A stretch of 64,000 nucleotides of DNA. It comes from Karstenula rhodostoma CBS 690.94 (taxonomy: Eukaryota > Ascomycota > Dothideomycetes > Pleosporales > Didymosphaeriaceae). Below are positions 22,177 to 34,330 of the stretch, in pieces. Location of the stretch: NCBI GenBank assembly GCA_010093485.1, contig MU001495.1:2555711-2619710 (forward strand). Direction: 5' to 3'. The translations under genes were made by a program, and so were the position numbers. Within the stretch, counting starts at the first letter, position 1; each line of letters opens with the position of its first letter. The notes beneath the pieces were generated by a model, which was given only the letters and a program-made list of their open reading frames with translations, did no database searches and had not been told where the DNA came from.

Positions 22177-23883
22177 CTACCTTACTTGAGCATCATCCAA
22201 ACCATACTCAGTGTCGAGTTTCTGTCGTAGAGGTATATGCTTTTCTATCAGAACCCCAAAAGCGCCAACGCATCCAAAAGCAACCGCAGCCCACCATATG
22301 GTCTTAAGAGATTCGTTATAAATACTCAAAACTTCGCTTAGCGTTGCTGGTGACAGCGTCTCTATATAGCCTCCACTAATCTTTTCGTACGCTTGACCAC
22401 CGTTAAAGATGGTCCGGACGGTGGAGTCTTCGATCCGCCACACGCTCTTCGTGACTTCGTTGTTGAATATGATACTCGACAGAACAATGCCCCAGACGTA
22501 GCCGAAGCTGCGTAGGAAAGAAAATACGCCTGTTGCAACAGCTGTATCAGATTCGGCCAGCGCGGCCATGATAGCTGGAAGTAGTGTTGGGATGACGAGA
22601 CCTTGGCCAGTGGCATTGATCATCTGTAGAACGATCCAGACACCCGTTGGGGTTCTTGGCTTCAGCAAGGTGTTCAGTCCCAGACCTAAGATGATGAGGA
22701 CGAACCCAACCGCGTGTAAGGGGCGATATCTGCCGATCTTGGACATAACAGCTCCGGAGATACCAGCCACAGGTAACAAGAACAACAGAAAGGGCAGCAG
22801 GTCGATGGCCGATTTCAAAGGCGAAGCTCCGCGCATCTGGAAGTAAACAGGCCAAAAGAACCCTGCCCACTGCAGGCAGATACTTGTCATGAAGGACATG
22901 AAGAATCCGGCCGCCGACGTGCGATTGGTAAACAGACGCGGTGGTATAGCAGGTTCCCGACAAAATTTCGAACCTTCGAATACAACCGTCGCAATCCAGC
23001 AGACTCCGCCAATGACAATGGGGGATATGGTCCTCCAACTGGACCATGGATGCGAATTTCCAGCTGGTATGATCCCAAGCATGATGGAGCACGCCGAACC
23101 GCAGAACAGGGTGTTTCCGACCCAATCGATTCGAGATATTGCTTTCGCCCAGCTAGGTTCTTTGTTGTATCGAAGGTTGACAAAGAGAACCAGAATGACC
23201 AAAATGATGCCGCAGACTGGTATGTTCATATAAAAGATCTGTAGGTTTTTGAAATGGTCAGCAAGTGTTGGCACAACAGGAATGGCTAGATGTGTACATA
23301 CCCATCTCCAGTGATGTTCCGCCAAGGCCCCGCTGGTAATAGGGCCGACTACAGTACCCAATGCGATAGCAGTGAGTACAAATCCAACATACTTGCCTCT
23401 TTCGCGGAGAGGGACCAAATCGCAGACGATCAGCTCAGAAAGCATCATTATGCATCCCGAAGCCAATCCTTGGACCAGCCTCCCAACAATGAGGGCTACA
23501 GTCGTTTTGCTAGACGCAGCAACTGCACTCCCAGCAGCAAACATAAGCACAGAAACAATCATGGGATTCTTGCGGCCAAAAATGTTGCAGAGTTGCGCGC
23601 AGGGTGGTTGAACGGCTGTTTGCGCAAACATATATATTGAAGCGATCCAAACGTAGCTTTGTCCGGCCTGAAGCTCGTTCGATATGTGGGGCAGGGCAGT
23701 CGCGATGCTGCTACCGATGGACGCGACGAAAGCCATCAGACACACTGACACCATTGTAAGGGAGAAGCGCCAGTTGGCAGACCGGCTCGCAGGCGTGGTG
23801 ACGTTTTTTTCTGTGTCTGGTCCTTCCGCGGCCAGCGTTTTCTCAGCATGTTCTACGGCGAGGGAAGATGGTGGAGCTGCCAT
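22177..23883 (-). CDS. MFS drug:H+ antiporter, DHA2 (14-span) type
   Basis: Proposed join on the minus strand: exon 1 23302..23883, exon 2 22177..23238, giving 547 residues. The 63-nt intron (GTATGT..CTACAG) is in frame; removing it gives HHWRWIFYMNIPVCG, the standard DHA2 motif after motif C. Motif A is seen as NIFGRKNPM and motif C as GTVVGPITSGALAEH. The start at 23883 (MAAPPSSLAVEHAEKTL) gives a normal cytosolic N tail; the open frame continues 69 codons upstream without conservation. By family it is a plasma-membrane exporter of toxic or secondary metabolites. Position beside two P450s suggests export of their product, which is inference. Confidence 0.87.
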   Translation of the reverse strand: MAAPPSSLAVEHAEKTLAAEGPDTEKNVTTPASRSANWRFSLTMVSVCLMAFVASIGSSIATALPHISNELQAGQSYVWIASIYMFAQTAVQPPCAQLCNIFGRKNPMIVSVLMFAAGSAVAASSKTTVALIVGRLVQGLASGCIMMLSELIVCDLVPLRERGKYVGFVLTAIALGTVVGPITSGALAEHHWRWVCTHLAIPVVPTLADHFKNLQIFYMNIPVCGIILVILVLFVNLRYNKEPSWAKAISRIDWVGNTLFCGSACSIMLGIIPAGNSHPWSSWRTISPIVIGGVCWIATVVFEGSKFCREPAIPPRLFTNRTSAAGFFMSFMTSICLQWAGFFWPVYFQMRGASPLKSAIDLLPFLLFLLPVAGISGAVMSKIGRYRPLHAVGFVLIILGLGLNTLLKPRTPTGVWIVLQMINATGQGLVIPTLLPAIMAALAESDTAVATGVFSFLRSFGYVWGIVLSSIIFNNEVTKSVWRIEDSTVRTIFNGGQAYEKISGGYIETLSPATLSEVLSIYNESLKTIWWAAVAFGCVGAFGVLIEKHIPLRQKLDTEYGLDDAQVR

Positions 23884-24447
23884 GATGGATGGTCGGTATG
23901 CTCTTGGGGTGAGCTGCGTCGCGAAGGCGATAGTTGAGAAGCGTCGAACGCGATGCGGCGTCGAGAATTCTGAAAGACAACTGAGGCTGTGGGACATGAG
24001 TCGGGAATTTGCAGGCGTAAATGATTGGTTGTTGGTATTTGCCGTTGCGGCGCGGGCGCAGGGTTCAGAACAAGGGCATCTATGCAGCAAATATCGATAG
24101 CACGGTCACGCGGGCCGTTCCACTCGGCTCCCTGGTTCCTTGCTGTGAGAAGAGTGGGAGGGGTGACCACCACGACGTGACCACGACGTAGCTCCTATGC
24201 TATGCGAGGGTACGGTATCGCTCGGCCCTGACGTTGACTGGGACCCTGCACTACCCCATCTGCTCATAAATAACATATCGTAAAGAATAACATGGCATCT
24301 AACGCACAGACATAGGATCTGGAGCAATGTGAGGTTTCTGTGCGCCAGCCTGCTCAAGTTATATAGTCAGATCTTTAAAATGTGTCAGCACCACCTTCAC
24401 TACACCGTTTCTCTCTCCCATCCCCCACGTGGTCGCAGACTTCCAAC
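23884..24447. promoter_or_regulatory. divergent promoter region, MFS and rhodopsin-like gene
   Basis: A 564-bp shared upstream region. It contains an inverted CACGACGTGACCACGACGT-type stretch near 24170-24188. No gene is visible. Confidence 0.4.
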
Positions 24448-25969
24448 ATGAAGGACGCCGCCATGTCTATAGACTGGCAGCAGCTCATGGCCAAGCTCAT
24501 GGCCTCGCCTTCCAGCCTTACCCCCGAAGAGATTGCCATCTTAAAGATAACACCAGCCGTAACACCTCCGTTGGGAGTCGTTTCTGATTTTGCGAATCCG
24601 CCAACCATAAAAAACATACAATATGGAATTACGTCGCCACTCATGGCATTTATGCTGTTGGTCTCTCTCAACCGCTTCTATGTCAAAACCTTCTTGATGA
24701 AGAAATATGGATGGGACGATTTGACCCTTGTCCTCTCTGTCATCGGAACCCTTGTCTACTTCTCCGTTACAATATGGGGTACGGTCCAACACGCCTTGCA
24801 TTCTCGAAAAGCCATCTGACCACTACAGGATGCGAACGAGGCAGAGTGGGTGTTCATCTGTGGGATATCAACGTCCTTGACTCCATAAGTGAGGATTTCA
24901 TGGTCGTAAGTCATTTACTACCACACTGGTGACTTCGCTGACAGCAAATAGCCAAGCTATATACTCGTCATCGTTCCAAACATCGTCTTCGGTCTGGTGA
25001 AGACTACATTCTTCCTTCTGTACTTGCAGCTATTTCGGCAACTGTACTGGATCCGGATAAGCATCTATGTCGGACTCGCCCTAAATACGGCCGTATACAT
25101 TGCCTTCACCATAGCGTTGTTCTACTTTGCCACACCGCGGCCGGGAGAGAAGCTCTATACCCACGATCTGAGGGCGTCGGGCGAACTGGCCGTGCCGGTA
25201 TCTGCTGTAGGCTTGGTCATGGACGTCATTGTGTTGGTGATCCCAATCGTTGCCATTTCCGGGCTGCAAACCTCAACCAGGAAGAAGGTTGGAGCAATTT
25301 TGATCTTCCTCTCTGGTCTACTGTGCGTACCCATACTATAGCTATCAAAGTACGTTAGCTAACGGTTACAAGGGCGTGTATCTGCTCAGCGCTAAGCATT
25401 TACTATCGCATCCGCCTGGACAGTAATACGAGAGGGTCCGACATAACTTACAAACTAATTGGAGTCTACACTTCTTCGTACGTCCCTAGCCAATTGACAC
25501 AGTACGTCAGAAGACTAGGCTGACCGTTAAACACAGGCTAGCCGAAATGATGATTGGAGTAATGTGCGCGTGCATGCCGTCTCTCGCGTACAGTTACCGT
25601 CACATCCCCGCTGTCCAGTCGCTGAAGAAGAGCGTTTCATCGTATTTCTCCGCTTCAGAGAGAACAAAGCAGTCGACGAAGTATTCAAGCGCCGGAGGCA
25701 CAATTGGGAGCATGGGTCAGAATTTCCCGGCAATCGGAAAGACCAACGACGTCTACATCGCTATGGAAGACTACCATGCACACACGACGAGATCCGCTTC
25801 CTTAGGTTCTCACTCGGAGATGGTCGACTACAAGCATAGAGATGGCCCGCAAGTCTACGACGAGAGGGGGCTGCAGGAGATATTCGACGGTTCAGGACAC
25901 TTGATACCGGAAGGCCCACGGTCGGAATACTCAGAAGAAAGAGCTAGGGTTATGCATTCTGTTGTATGA
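24448..25969 (+). CDS. Pth11-like / fungal rhodopsin-domain 7TM protein
   Basis: Proposed join of five exons 24448..24778, 24829..24905, 24952..25322, 25373..25477, 25537..25969, giving 438 residues. All four introns (46-60 nt) join in phase. The 7TM body matches the rhodopsin domain of integral membrane proteins common in Pezizomycotina: KYGWDDLTLVL after TM2, VGVHLWDINV in the first extracellular loop, then FFLLYLQLFRQLYWIRISIY, DVIVLVIPI and SALSIYYRIR. A long Ser-rich cytoplasmic tail follows TM7. Such proteins are putative plasma-membrane sensors; ligand unknown. It shares a divergent promoter with the DHA2 exporter. ATG codons at 24448 and 24463 are both possible. Confidence 0.85.
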
Positions 25970-26866
25970 TTGTCTGGATCTGAAGGACAGATCGTCTCGT
26001 GATTGCGAGGTGGATAGCATTTTCGTGGCGTCGATGCGGTTGCGTTTCCTTCAGATAGCTACTACACACCATAGTGCTATATCAATTTCTCGCTAATACG
26101 TGTACTATATGGAGCTATCTAATCACTAAATCCTATTAGGATAAGGGTTTTATGTCAAATAAAAATTGAAATAGTACTATAGTAGGTACACTGGTAAGGT
26201 GGAGCGAAACTTTTACAAATTACCGATATTGATACAAGTTTATGAACGCGTAATCTAATGAGTCACGTCAACAGAGAGCCTTGGTCCCCGAATTTATATG
26301 AGCTGACCACCATCGGTGTTTGTATGTACATGGTCAAACGGGACATGGCTAAGATGTCCCCACTGATCGCTGTGGATGTAGCTTAAGAATGGATCGACCC
26401 TCGTTTCCCTCGGAATGTATGTGCCCAGGCGGCGGATTCTGGCTGAGGCCTGAGGGTATCGGAACTGGAAAATGACGTGGAATGCTTGCGCCACCCGCGG
26501 GGTGAGGCATGCAGGGATCGAGCACACGGGCATAGTCTCCATGCATAGGATCCTTTCGTGCGAACAGCCCCGGGTGTCATGAAAAGAGCCTGCACGGAGG
26601 AAGCACAGGCACCGCGACAATCAAGTTCAGATCGTTCCTTCTTCCAAGGACATTACTGCACGACCATAAAAAAGACGCTCGATCCGCAGCAAGAGCTAGC
26701 CGCGAAGCCCAAATCACCGCACCCACCCAAGGTCATTTCTCAATCAGGTAACAGCAAAGCCGACTTACAATCAATCGGACTGACTCTCACCAGAACGACA
26801 AAGAGCTGTAACGAGTCCAGCCTTCATCTGCGCCAAAACCCTGTCGACGTCGACTTTTTTGCAACC
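25970..26866. other. intergenic, rhodopsin-like 3' region
   Basis: AT-rich near 26060-26260, with no supported gene. Several short overlapping frames on both strands near 26290-26650 lack domain character. Confidence 0.45.
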
Positions 26867-26989
26867 ATGTCGATGAACGCAGTGCCCGCCGTCTGGTTGG
26901 TTGCTTTGACTTTGATCTTTTTTGTTGTGTTCCTCGGCTGGATAAATCGATTGATGGACTTTGGGTGGACCGAGGCGGCCGCGAAGTAA
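26867..26989 (+). CDS. 40-residue single-span membrane peptide (candidate)
   Basis: A 41-codon ORF starting in a good context (GCAACCATGT): MSMNAVPAVWLVALTLIFFV begins it, and the hydrophobic stretch runs to about residue 25, followed by a short polar tail ending TEAAAK. One membrane helix is predicted. It resembles small membrane peptides between fungal metabolic genes, but no family is recognised and no homology test was possible. A longer open frame upstream (from 26558) has no conserved character. Confidence 0.35.
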   Translation: MSMNAVPAVWLVALTLIFFVVFLGWINRLMDFGWTEAAAK

Positions 26990-27909
26990 TTTGTCGAAGG
27001 TGGCGTTGGATTTTGTGCGTAGGGCCATCCATGGTTTTCTGATTGTTGACACGAACCACCCACAACGTGGTGTCCCGTAAATTGAAGACCAGAATATTGA
27101 CTGCGACTGTAGCCCAATAGGAACACATCATGAAGCGTTGTAAATGGGTAGACGAAGGAGGGCCATCCATGCGGCTCTGCTTTTGGCGTTGCAGGTATCA
27201 CAGTTCAAAGGCTCTATTCTCGGCGCAGTGGGTATCAGCGTAGGCAAACAGTGGTTGCAGTCGTAAATCTCAGACGCTATATCAAATAAGTAAAGATTAG
27301 TCTTAGGTATTATAGTATTATAGTATTATACAGAGATACGCAAGGGCGGCTTAGATGCTCGGAAGAAAATGGATCCACTGTGAAGTTGTTGGGCCGCAAT
27401 CGCAGTAATCATTAGACTTAGTGTGAACCAATGCTGCAGATTCCATGCTGGTTGTGCTGACAAGGATGGAGAATCAGGAGGGGCAAGAGCTGTACCTTCG
27501 GGGCACAGGAGGATCTTCGGTCACGTGCTACACTAGTATGGCTGAGCCAATCACAGACTTAGTTCAGTCTCAATGTAGCTTTCTGATTGGCTGTTCATTG
27601 GCTGTTCATGCCTGTGACAGAAAAACCTCATGTGCCCCGAATGTACGTGCAGACGACCTTAATATTTTGGGGGCCGGCACCGGCGTTGTCGCTTCCGGGT
27701 AATCAGAGCGGGCGCGTGTGGCACAGCTTTCGTCTAGGCAACGGTAGCTGCGGCCTCGGACGGCGCCGTTCACATTTCAGGCGTCTAGACATGCACCCCC
27801 AACCGCCTTGCTACCGTTCGCATACAACCTTGTGATTGTGTTTTCCAGAACCTCCAGCGCAAGACTTTTTACGAGTGCCGTGTCGGCTTCGGAATACAGC
27901 CTCTTCGTA
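26990..27909. promoter_or_regulatory. upstream region of the second P450
   Basis: 920 bp without a supported gene. Includes two tandem GATTGGCTGTTCA copies near 27583-27608 and TATTATAGTATTATAG near 27310. The sequence TGGTTTTCTGATTGTTGACA at 27032-27051 recurs inside array 2. Confidence 0.4.
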
Positions 27910-29590
27910 ATGCCTGCCGACAGTCTCAGCATAATCATAGTCGCGTTTCTTGCAACGGTTGTGACATACTACTCCTTCAAGCGCACAATGGGAAATGGCG
28001 CCAAATATCCTCCGGCCGCCTCGCATTGGTTTCCGCTACTTTCGCATACCCGGACCTTCGCTCTGGGCGATATCACGCTAGCTTCCACCTTCCTGTATGC
28101 TCATTGTTCTTTACTCACGCAGCATAGACATCTCGACTGATACATATACAGAAAGCAATGCAGGGAGAATATACCCGTCCGATTCCACGGGATTGGATTC
28201 GACTTCATCCTGGTCTCCGGCACAAACCTGATCCGCAAAGCGTTGACTACCGACAGTCACCTCGACTGGAACCACACCAGCGCTCAGATGTTCGGGCGTT
28301 TGTTCAACGCGCCCAAGAGGATCTGTGACGCCACAGCAGCTGACGACTCAGGCGTTGGGGTAAAGCCGTATCCGGGCAGTTATGTCCACCCCGGTCAGCG
28401 CCTGATCCGCAATCAGGTCCTTTTCTTCAACGATGCCTTCTCGAAGAAGAGCATGGACGAATTGGCCCCACGTTTCCTCCACAACCTGAAACAGAGACAC
28501 ACCGACTTCGATATTGGCGAGACCTGGACGAACCTACCAGATCTCTACATCTTCCTGCGCAAGTTCATTTTCCGTTGCGGTATTGTGTCTTTCTACGGCC
28601 AGAACATGCTCGACTTGAATCCAGACGTAGAGAAGGAGTTTACAGAGTATGACGGCAATATCCCGTTCCTGGCCACGGGATTGCCGCGATTCATGAATCC
28701 ACGTGCGTTTGAAAGCCGTGCTAGGTGTCTGGCTGCCGTGAAGCGGTGGAGACAAGAGGCTATACGGCAGAGTGAGGGTCAGCAGGAAGAGGACACTGAA
28801 TGGGACCCTGCGTGGGGGCTTGGCACGATCAAGAGGAGGAATAAGCTATTTGATGCGACTGAGGGCCTGTTCGACGAAGATGCAACGGCAGCTACTGATT
28901 TGGCTACCATGTGGGCGTGAGCCAATCCTGTAATCCTATCCTGAAGAAAGAGTCCTGAAATGCAACAGCTTCACATCAAATGTGATCCCCGCCACTTTCT
29001 GGCTCCTCTTCGAGATCCTGCGCGATGAGGACCTCTACAAGCGCGCAAAAGATGCGCTCAACACGACCCGTAATGCCGATGGCTCATTCGATACTACCAA
29101 AATCATCAACAATCCGCTTCTCCAATCCGCATACTCCGAGGTGCTGCGTCTCCATACCGCTTCGATGATGACTCGGACCGTCAAGAAAACCCACGAGCTC
29201 GACTCTTGGACACTGAAGCGGGACCAGACGGTCGTATTATCCAGCCACATCGAGCACCACAATGTATACTGGAATACTATGGATGCCTCCGGGCGCGATC
29301 ACCCCGCGGAAGCATTCTGGGCTGAACGCTTCCTCACGCCCGAAGGGGACTTCTCGCTGGACGGCAAGCAAGGAAAGTACATGCCGTACGGTATGGGCGA
29401 GCACATGTGCCCTGGACGGCACTTTGCCAAGTACGAAATGCTCCTCACGTTTGTGGTGTTAGTGGATCGATTCGAGATTGAGCTTTCGAGCCCACAGGGG
29501 TGGAGGCCGGATAATGATCTCAGTCGGTACGGGTTTGGCGCGCTGCATCCGAAGCAGAAGGTCGAAGCGAGGATCAGGATGAGGCCGTGA
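27910..29590 (+). CDS. cytochrome P450, CYP7/CYP8-like type
   Basis: Proposed join 27910..28094, 28152..28916, 28969..29590, giving 523 residues. Introns of 57 and 52 nt join FLKQCRENIPVRFHG and TMWAFTSNVIPATFW in phase. N-terminal anchor at about 6-22. The heme loop is MPYGMGEHMCPGR with Cys464; ExxR is E374-x-x-R377 (SEVLRL). The I-helix carries TSNVIPATFW instead of the usual AGxDT, which is typical of CYP7/CYP8 (sterol hydroxylase and prostacyclin synthase-like) families that lack the acid-alcohol pair. It may therefore isomerise peroxides or hydroxylate sterol- or terpenoid-like substrates; the substrate is unknown. It closes the P450/MFS/7TM group and lies just before array 2. Confidence 0.86.
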
Positions 29591-30514
29591 GGGGTTGTAA
29601 GGTTGGTGTGTGTGTGGGCGGTCATATGTGTTAGTGCTCGGGACTGTGGGCGATAAGATTCTCACCATGTGCGGCACGTTAGGGGATTTCCTTTCATCTA
29701 CTATGAGGTGGTGGTTGGGTTTTATGTATTTCGTGTGTTGTAAGAAGTGAATTAAGGTAGGGATACCGCTGGCTTTCATACTCTCGGTATGATGATGACT
29801 GTACGGTTGGGATCTGGGATGGTGGAGTGGAGGGTTTCTCACAGGCTTAATCTAGGGTCTGAAGTAGACTTGTTCTTTCCGCGTGTACTACGTAAGAAGG
29901 GGTCTCTCGCGCTAATAGTACAATGCCTTTGCAAATAACCCTACACTTCAGAAAGAACGTTTTATAGCTTTTAAAAACATCTTATCAACGCCAGGTGTAC
30001 TGAGTTAAGTCCGCTTCTCAAGCAGACATGTTACTTCGGTCCTCCGGTCTCCGGCCTCCGGCCTCACAGACTTAAAAGCTATGCCTATTCTGTCTGCACT
30101 CTTCTCTACGCGACTATCATCTACGCAAAGATCTGTGCGTGCTGAAAATACAAGGGCCTTCCCTTATAGTATTGCGTATCCTGGAGTTTTTTTTTTTGTC
30201 CTCAAGCAGATTCAACCAAAGCCTAAGCAGCCACCTCTATTGTTTTAGAAGCGTCTCAAGAAACACTCTCTGCGACGCGTTCAACGCTACCCTTTGGAAC
30301 TTTATGTTGCTTGGAAGGGGGGAACACATTTAGGCATTATGAAAGTATGATCTTACGCATACGTTTCCCCCTAGCAGAGGCCATGTGGAGCTCTGAGTGG
30401 CTCTATTTGGAAGTAATAACATAAAATACCTAGAAGAACCGATGATGCGGACTCAAGGTGAAGAAGTGTGCTAGGCATGTGGGGATTTGTTTTTTGTTTG
30501 CCTTCTCCCGCCAC
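29591..30514. other. intergenic before array 2, with a possible decayed module
   Basis: Contains a CTCCGG-type tandem stretch at about 30040-30063 and, at 30100-30127, CTTCTCTACGCGACTATCATC, which resembles the array leader/initiator. No TATA box or clear CTAAAA chain follows, so it may be a decayed module. No gene. Confidence 0.4.
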
Positions 30515-33072
30515 TATATATATACACTCCGTTCTCTCCTTGTTCGGATCCTTCTCCTCGCACCAGTATCGTCTACGAGATGAGGAACGTGGAATAAAAA
30601 CTCCATAGACGTCTTCGTATGCGCGAGAAGCTTCCTAAATTGAGATCCATGTGGAGGTGGAGAGCGCTTACTGAGAATCGAGAACAAAATTGGGTATTGT
30701 TCATCCGATGGTCCGTCCTCCGTTCTTGGTCTCTTTCCCTTAAAACACCAACCCGTTTCTTGGGCGAGATTTCCTCGAGAAGGACAACAGAATATGAGAT
30801 AACTAAAACGAGACATCATGATTTCAGTGCACAAAAAGATGGAAGACCAACGATATACGCAGCACCAAGCTCTGATTCTAGAGAATAGTATGCTCTCCGC
30901 GCGTGAAATAAAGGGTTCAAGTATACTGTCATGGGGCTGAACTGGAGGAAAGTGACCAAAATGGCACACAAAACTTTCATGCGCCAGATCGTCATAAGAG
31001 TATATATAGTATGCTCAATATTACACGGTACCCCGTCTCCACGCCACTAGGAAGGAGTATATTGAGTAAGGTGGTGCCAACTGTTTTCTATGGGAACAAA
31101 AGTTTTCTTTGTGCAGCAGCATGTGCAGCACTAAAATGGCTTCTTGCGCATATCGTATCCGCGTGGGATACTAAAACCCCATTAAGGCCTCAATGGGGTG
31201 GAGTGCTGTGGAAGTCCAATCTCAAACCAATGACCGTCGATCGTCCACATCGTACACGATATAATTGCCTCTCTTTATTCGTTTGGAGTATTCTTTACAC
31301 ACCTCCCAGGAACATGATGACTAAAACCCAATCCACTCTCCTTTATGGTGCCAAAAGCTCCGAGATAAGGTGAAACTGACCACGCCAAAATGCATTAGTC
31401 GAAACAGCATATCCTGCGGTTGTGCGGCTAAGATATTGACGAGTTCACATAATTATTTCGACTCATATGGAGCACTTAGTACGAACGGCAGCTCTTCACT
31501 TCCGACTTTCTCCTCTGCAGTATAAATCCCTCAACTTCTGCTCAGACCCGCCTCCACACTTTCGCCCACAAGCGGACTCACTAAAACCCCACATCTCTGG
31601 ACCAAGGAATCAAAAGGACCCAAGGGGATGCTCTCCAGGAGCTACGACCGAATGAACTACCGAACAGGCCTACCTCGCGCAGGTGAGCCCACAAAATTCA
31701 TACAGAAAGTCGATGGGTTGGACCAAAGCAGTCGATACTTCCACTGGTGGGAGCTTGGTCCTCCTGAACCTGTCTCCACACTACCATACAAGGAAGGCTT
31801 CACCAACAAACCCTTCCACCCACGCACATGGAACAGATTCACACTGCAAATTTCAAGTGGGCTGCGCTGCAGGTTATGGCGCAGATAGAACATGTCCTGC
31901 GGGGTTACGACCCAGAGATACATCGAGAGACTCGATCGGGTGAAATGGGCAACATAACTAAAACAAAATAAGAAAAAAATTACGCAACCTGTGTCATGTC
32001 TCGCATTCTAAGCATTTTTACTTCAGAAACCCAGCTCAGCGCCTAGATTTCTTTCCACACTTCACTGCCCACGGGCAGGTTGACTAAAAAGAAGTCTTTT
32101 TCCAACGGTTTTAGAAACTGCGCAACATAACTTTCATGCACGTCTAAAGTTAACGTCCAAACTTCACATGTCCTGTGGGTGTTACATCAAGCACTACTAC
32201 AAAACTTACATGGGTTCAACAATACTGAAGCATATATGTCACCAGCGCGAGCCCGGTGGGTTTTCTTCCTTCCCTTCTGGTGAATGAACTTCTCCCCAAG
32301 ACTCTCTTTCTCCACAGCCTGCCACAGAACAACAAACCAAAGCTGCAGAGCACGAAGTAGCTTCAATTGAGTTGGAATTCCAGCCCTGTCGCATCCGCAC
32401 GGAGCACTGATGAAAGGCGAGGCTCGGCTACCCTAGGTCCCGCCGCGCCGCCGTCGCACGTCATGATGAAACCGTAAACGTCTAGCGTTAACATCCCTGA
32501 CCACCGAGCATGTGGTAACACCGAGCACACCGCCGAAAACAAACACGAGAATCCTGTTTGAGATGTCGCCAGAGGATTGGAAACAAGCATGCTTTGATAT
32601 GAAGTGTCTCAAAGTTACCACTGCTTTCGGGCAGATTATTTATCACGTTGAAAAATGGAGTTGTATGGTTTTCTGATTGTTGACACAAACGCCCCAGTCC
32701 AAAAGTAACCGAAAATGAAGTGTTGTAAGCGGATAAACGAGTGGAGTTGTATGGCCTCTAATAATGGTCGTTGTCATGTTTCGTGTGTGGCTCCGGAAGC
32801 AGTTCTTCAGGTCCACGCTGTAAAACCCGCCATCTGCTGCTCAGGTGTTCTCCCTGCACTGAATCAGCGTAGTGGCAGTCAACTAAAAGCATCAACAATG
32901 GATAGAATGGTGTCTAAAATATGTGGAACAGAAAAATGATGTGCGGCGATAAGAGCGCACCTGCAAAATGCGTACAGTGTGCGCAGCGGGCGTGTGGGAG
33001 AAATGTAAACCGAGAGGCAGAACACTCATGCGATGGAGAAGGAGACTCCCATTGCCCTAAGGCGCAGAAGCA

Positions 33073-34030
33073 TATAAACCCTCTCCTACGCCCCTCCTTG
33101 TTCTCCTCTTCTCCACACAATTGCGTGTGTGCGGACTGAGCGTGTGACTAAAACCACTCAGGATATATCGCATGGTGTATACAAATTAGCAGCAAGACAA
33201 CCGATGCCCGGTGGTAAAAGCATTCCATCAAACACCCTATGGTGTGCGCTTGGGAGCTCTTACCTAAAAGGGACGAAAGGTGCAATCATGCTGTGGACAG
33301 AGAGCAGCGGTCGAAACTGCGCAAGTACGTCTCCATGTTTGACGGTGCGAGAGTCGATAAAAGACATTCTTATCGCCTCCTTGCCATCTTCTCTACATAA
33401 CTGCGAGTGACCCGGTTGACTAAAATCTGAGATTATCGACCTGCATGGCGTCCAGAACGAGTGGTAACACCGGCAAATGTGCGCTGAACTCAAATCAAAG
33501 TTGCACGCGCGTATGGTGTCCGTGGGAGAGGGTGGGATAAAAATGGCAGACAAAAAGCTCATGGGGTGGACGAAGGGAGGAGGTACGAACGTTATGGTGC
33601 CTCCTTGCTATAGGGTGGAAAGACCAATGTAAGGATTTAAGACGGAGAAATACTGAGCAAGGCACCCACCTTTTCACGCTCTTTTTCTATTCACAACTTT
33701 GCAGCAACGGGCTGACTAAAAACTTTGGAAATGCGAACATATGGTGGCAGGAGACCGTGGGAACAACAGATAATGTGCGCTACGCCAAAACCAGATTACG
33801 ATGTGTGTATGGTGTGCGGGTGCTGAGTGAGGAGGGAAACAAAATCTCACTCAAATGAATCTTCATGTGGTGGGAGAAGTGAGTACAGGAGCTGTCAGGA
33901 TTCAAGACAAGAAAGGATTATATATCCCCCTCCCAGTCTATTCTTGCTGTTTTCTACTTCACATGGCTATCATCCACGGCGGGGAGGACGTGGTCTAAAA
34001 ACTCAAACATCACCGAACCATGGGATTGGA
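33073..34030 (+). repeat. array 2 modules near 33-34 kb
   Basis: TATAAA at 33073 is followed by leader CCCTCTCCTACGCCCCTCC and CTAAAA at 33148. Leader ends CTAAAA at 33421, 33716 and 33995 mark further modules about 280-295 bp apart. First spacers: 33154..33171 (18), 33427..33445 (19), 33722..33740 (19) and 34001..34019 (19), each followed directly by ATGG. TATA boxes of the later modules are degenerate (GATAAAAG near 33356, TATATATCC near 33920). Confidence 0.65.
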
Positions 34031-34198
34031 AAAACAACGAGAGAAGATACAAACGTGCTGCGTAAACCCTTGCTACATCCCGCTTATGGAATGTGGTGGA
34101 GGGGGTGGAACAGATATCAAAAAGGAGATAAAGAAGGTACCATGGGGTTGGGGGAGGGTGGAAAGACACACACATGAAGATCATGTCGGCGGAGGATG

Positions 34199-34330
34199 TA
34201 TAAATATCCTCTCCATCCTCCCCAGGCTACTTTTCTTCACAGTACTGTCGAAGAGGTGCCGACTAAAATTTCGGAGATGCCGACGTATGGCGTCTAAAGG
34301 TTTTCCTTGAACCAGTTGATGTGTGGCACT
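34199..34330 (+). repeat. array 2 module, TATA 34199
   Basis: TATAAATA, then a C/T-rich leader ending GCCGACTAAAA. Spacer 1 34269..34286 (18 nt), R1 ATGGCGTCTAAA (34287-34298), spacer 2 34299..34318 (20 nt), then an ATGTGTGG-type R2. Confidence 0.65.
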
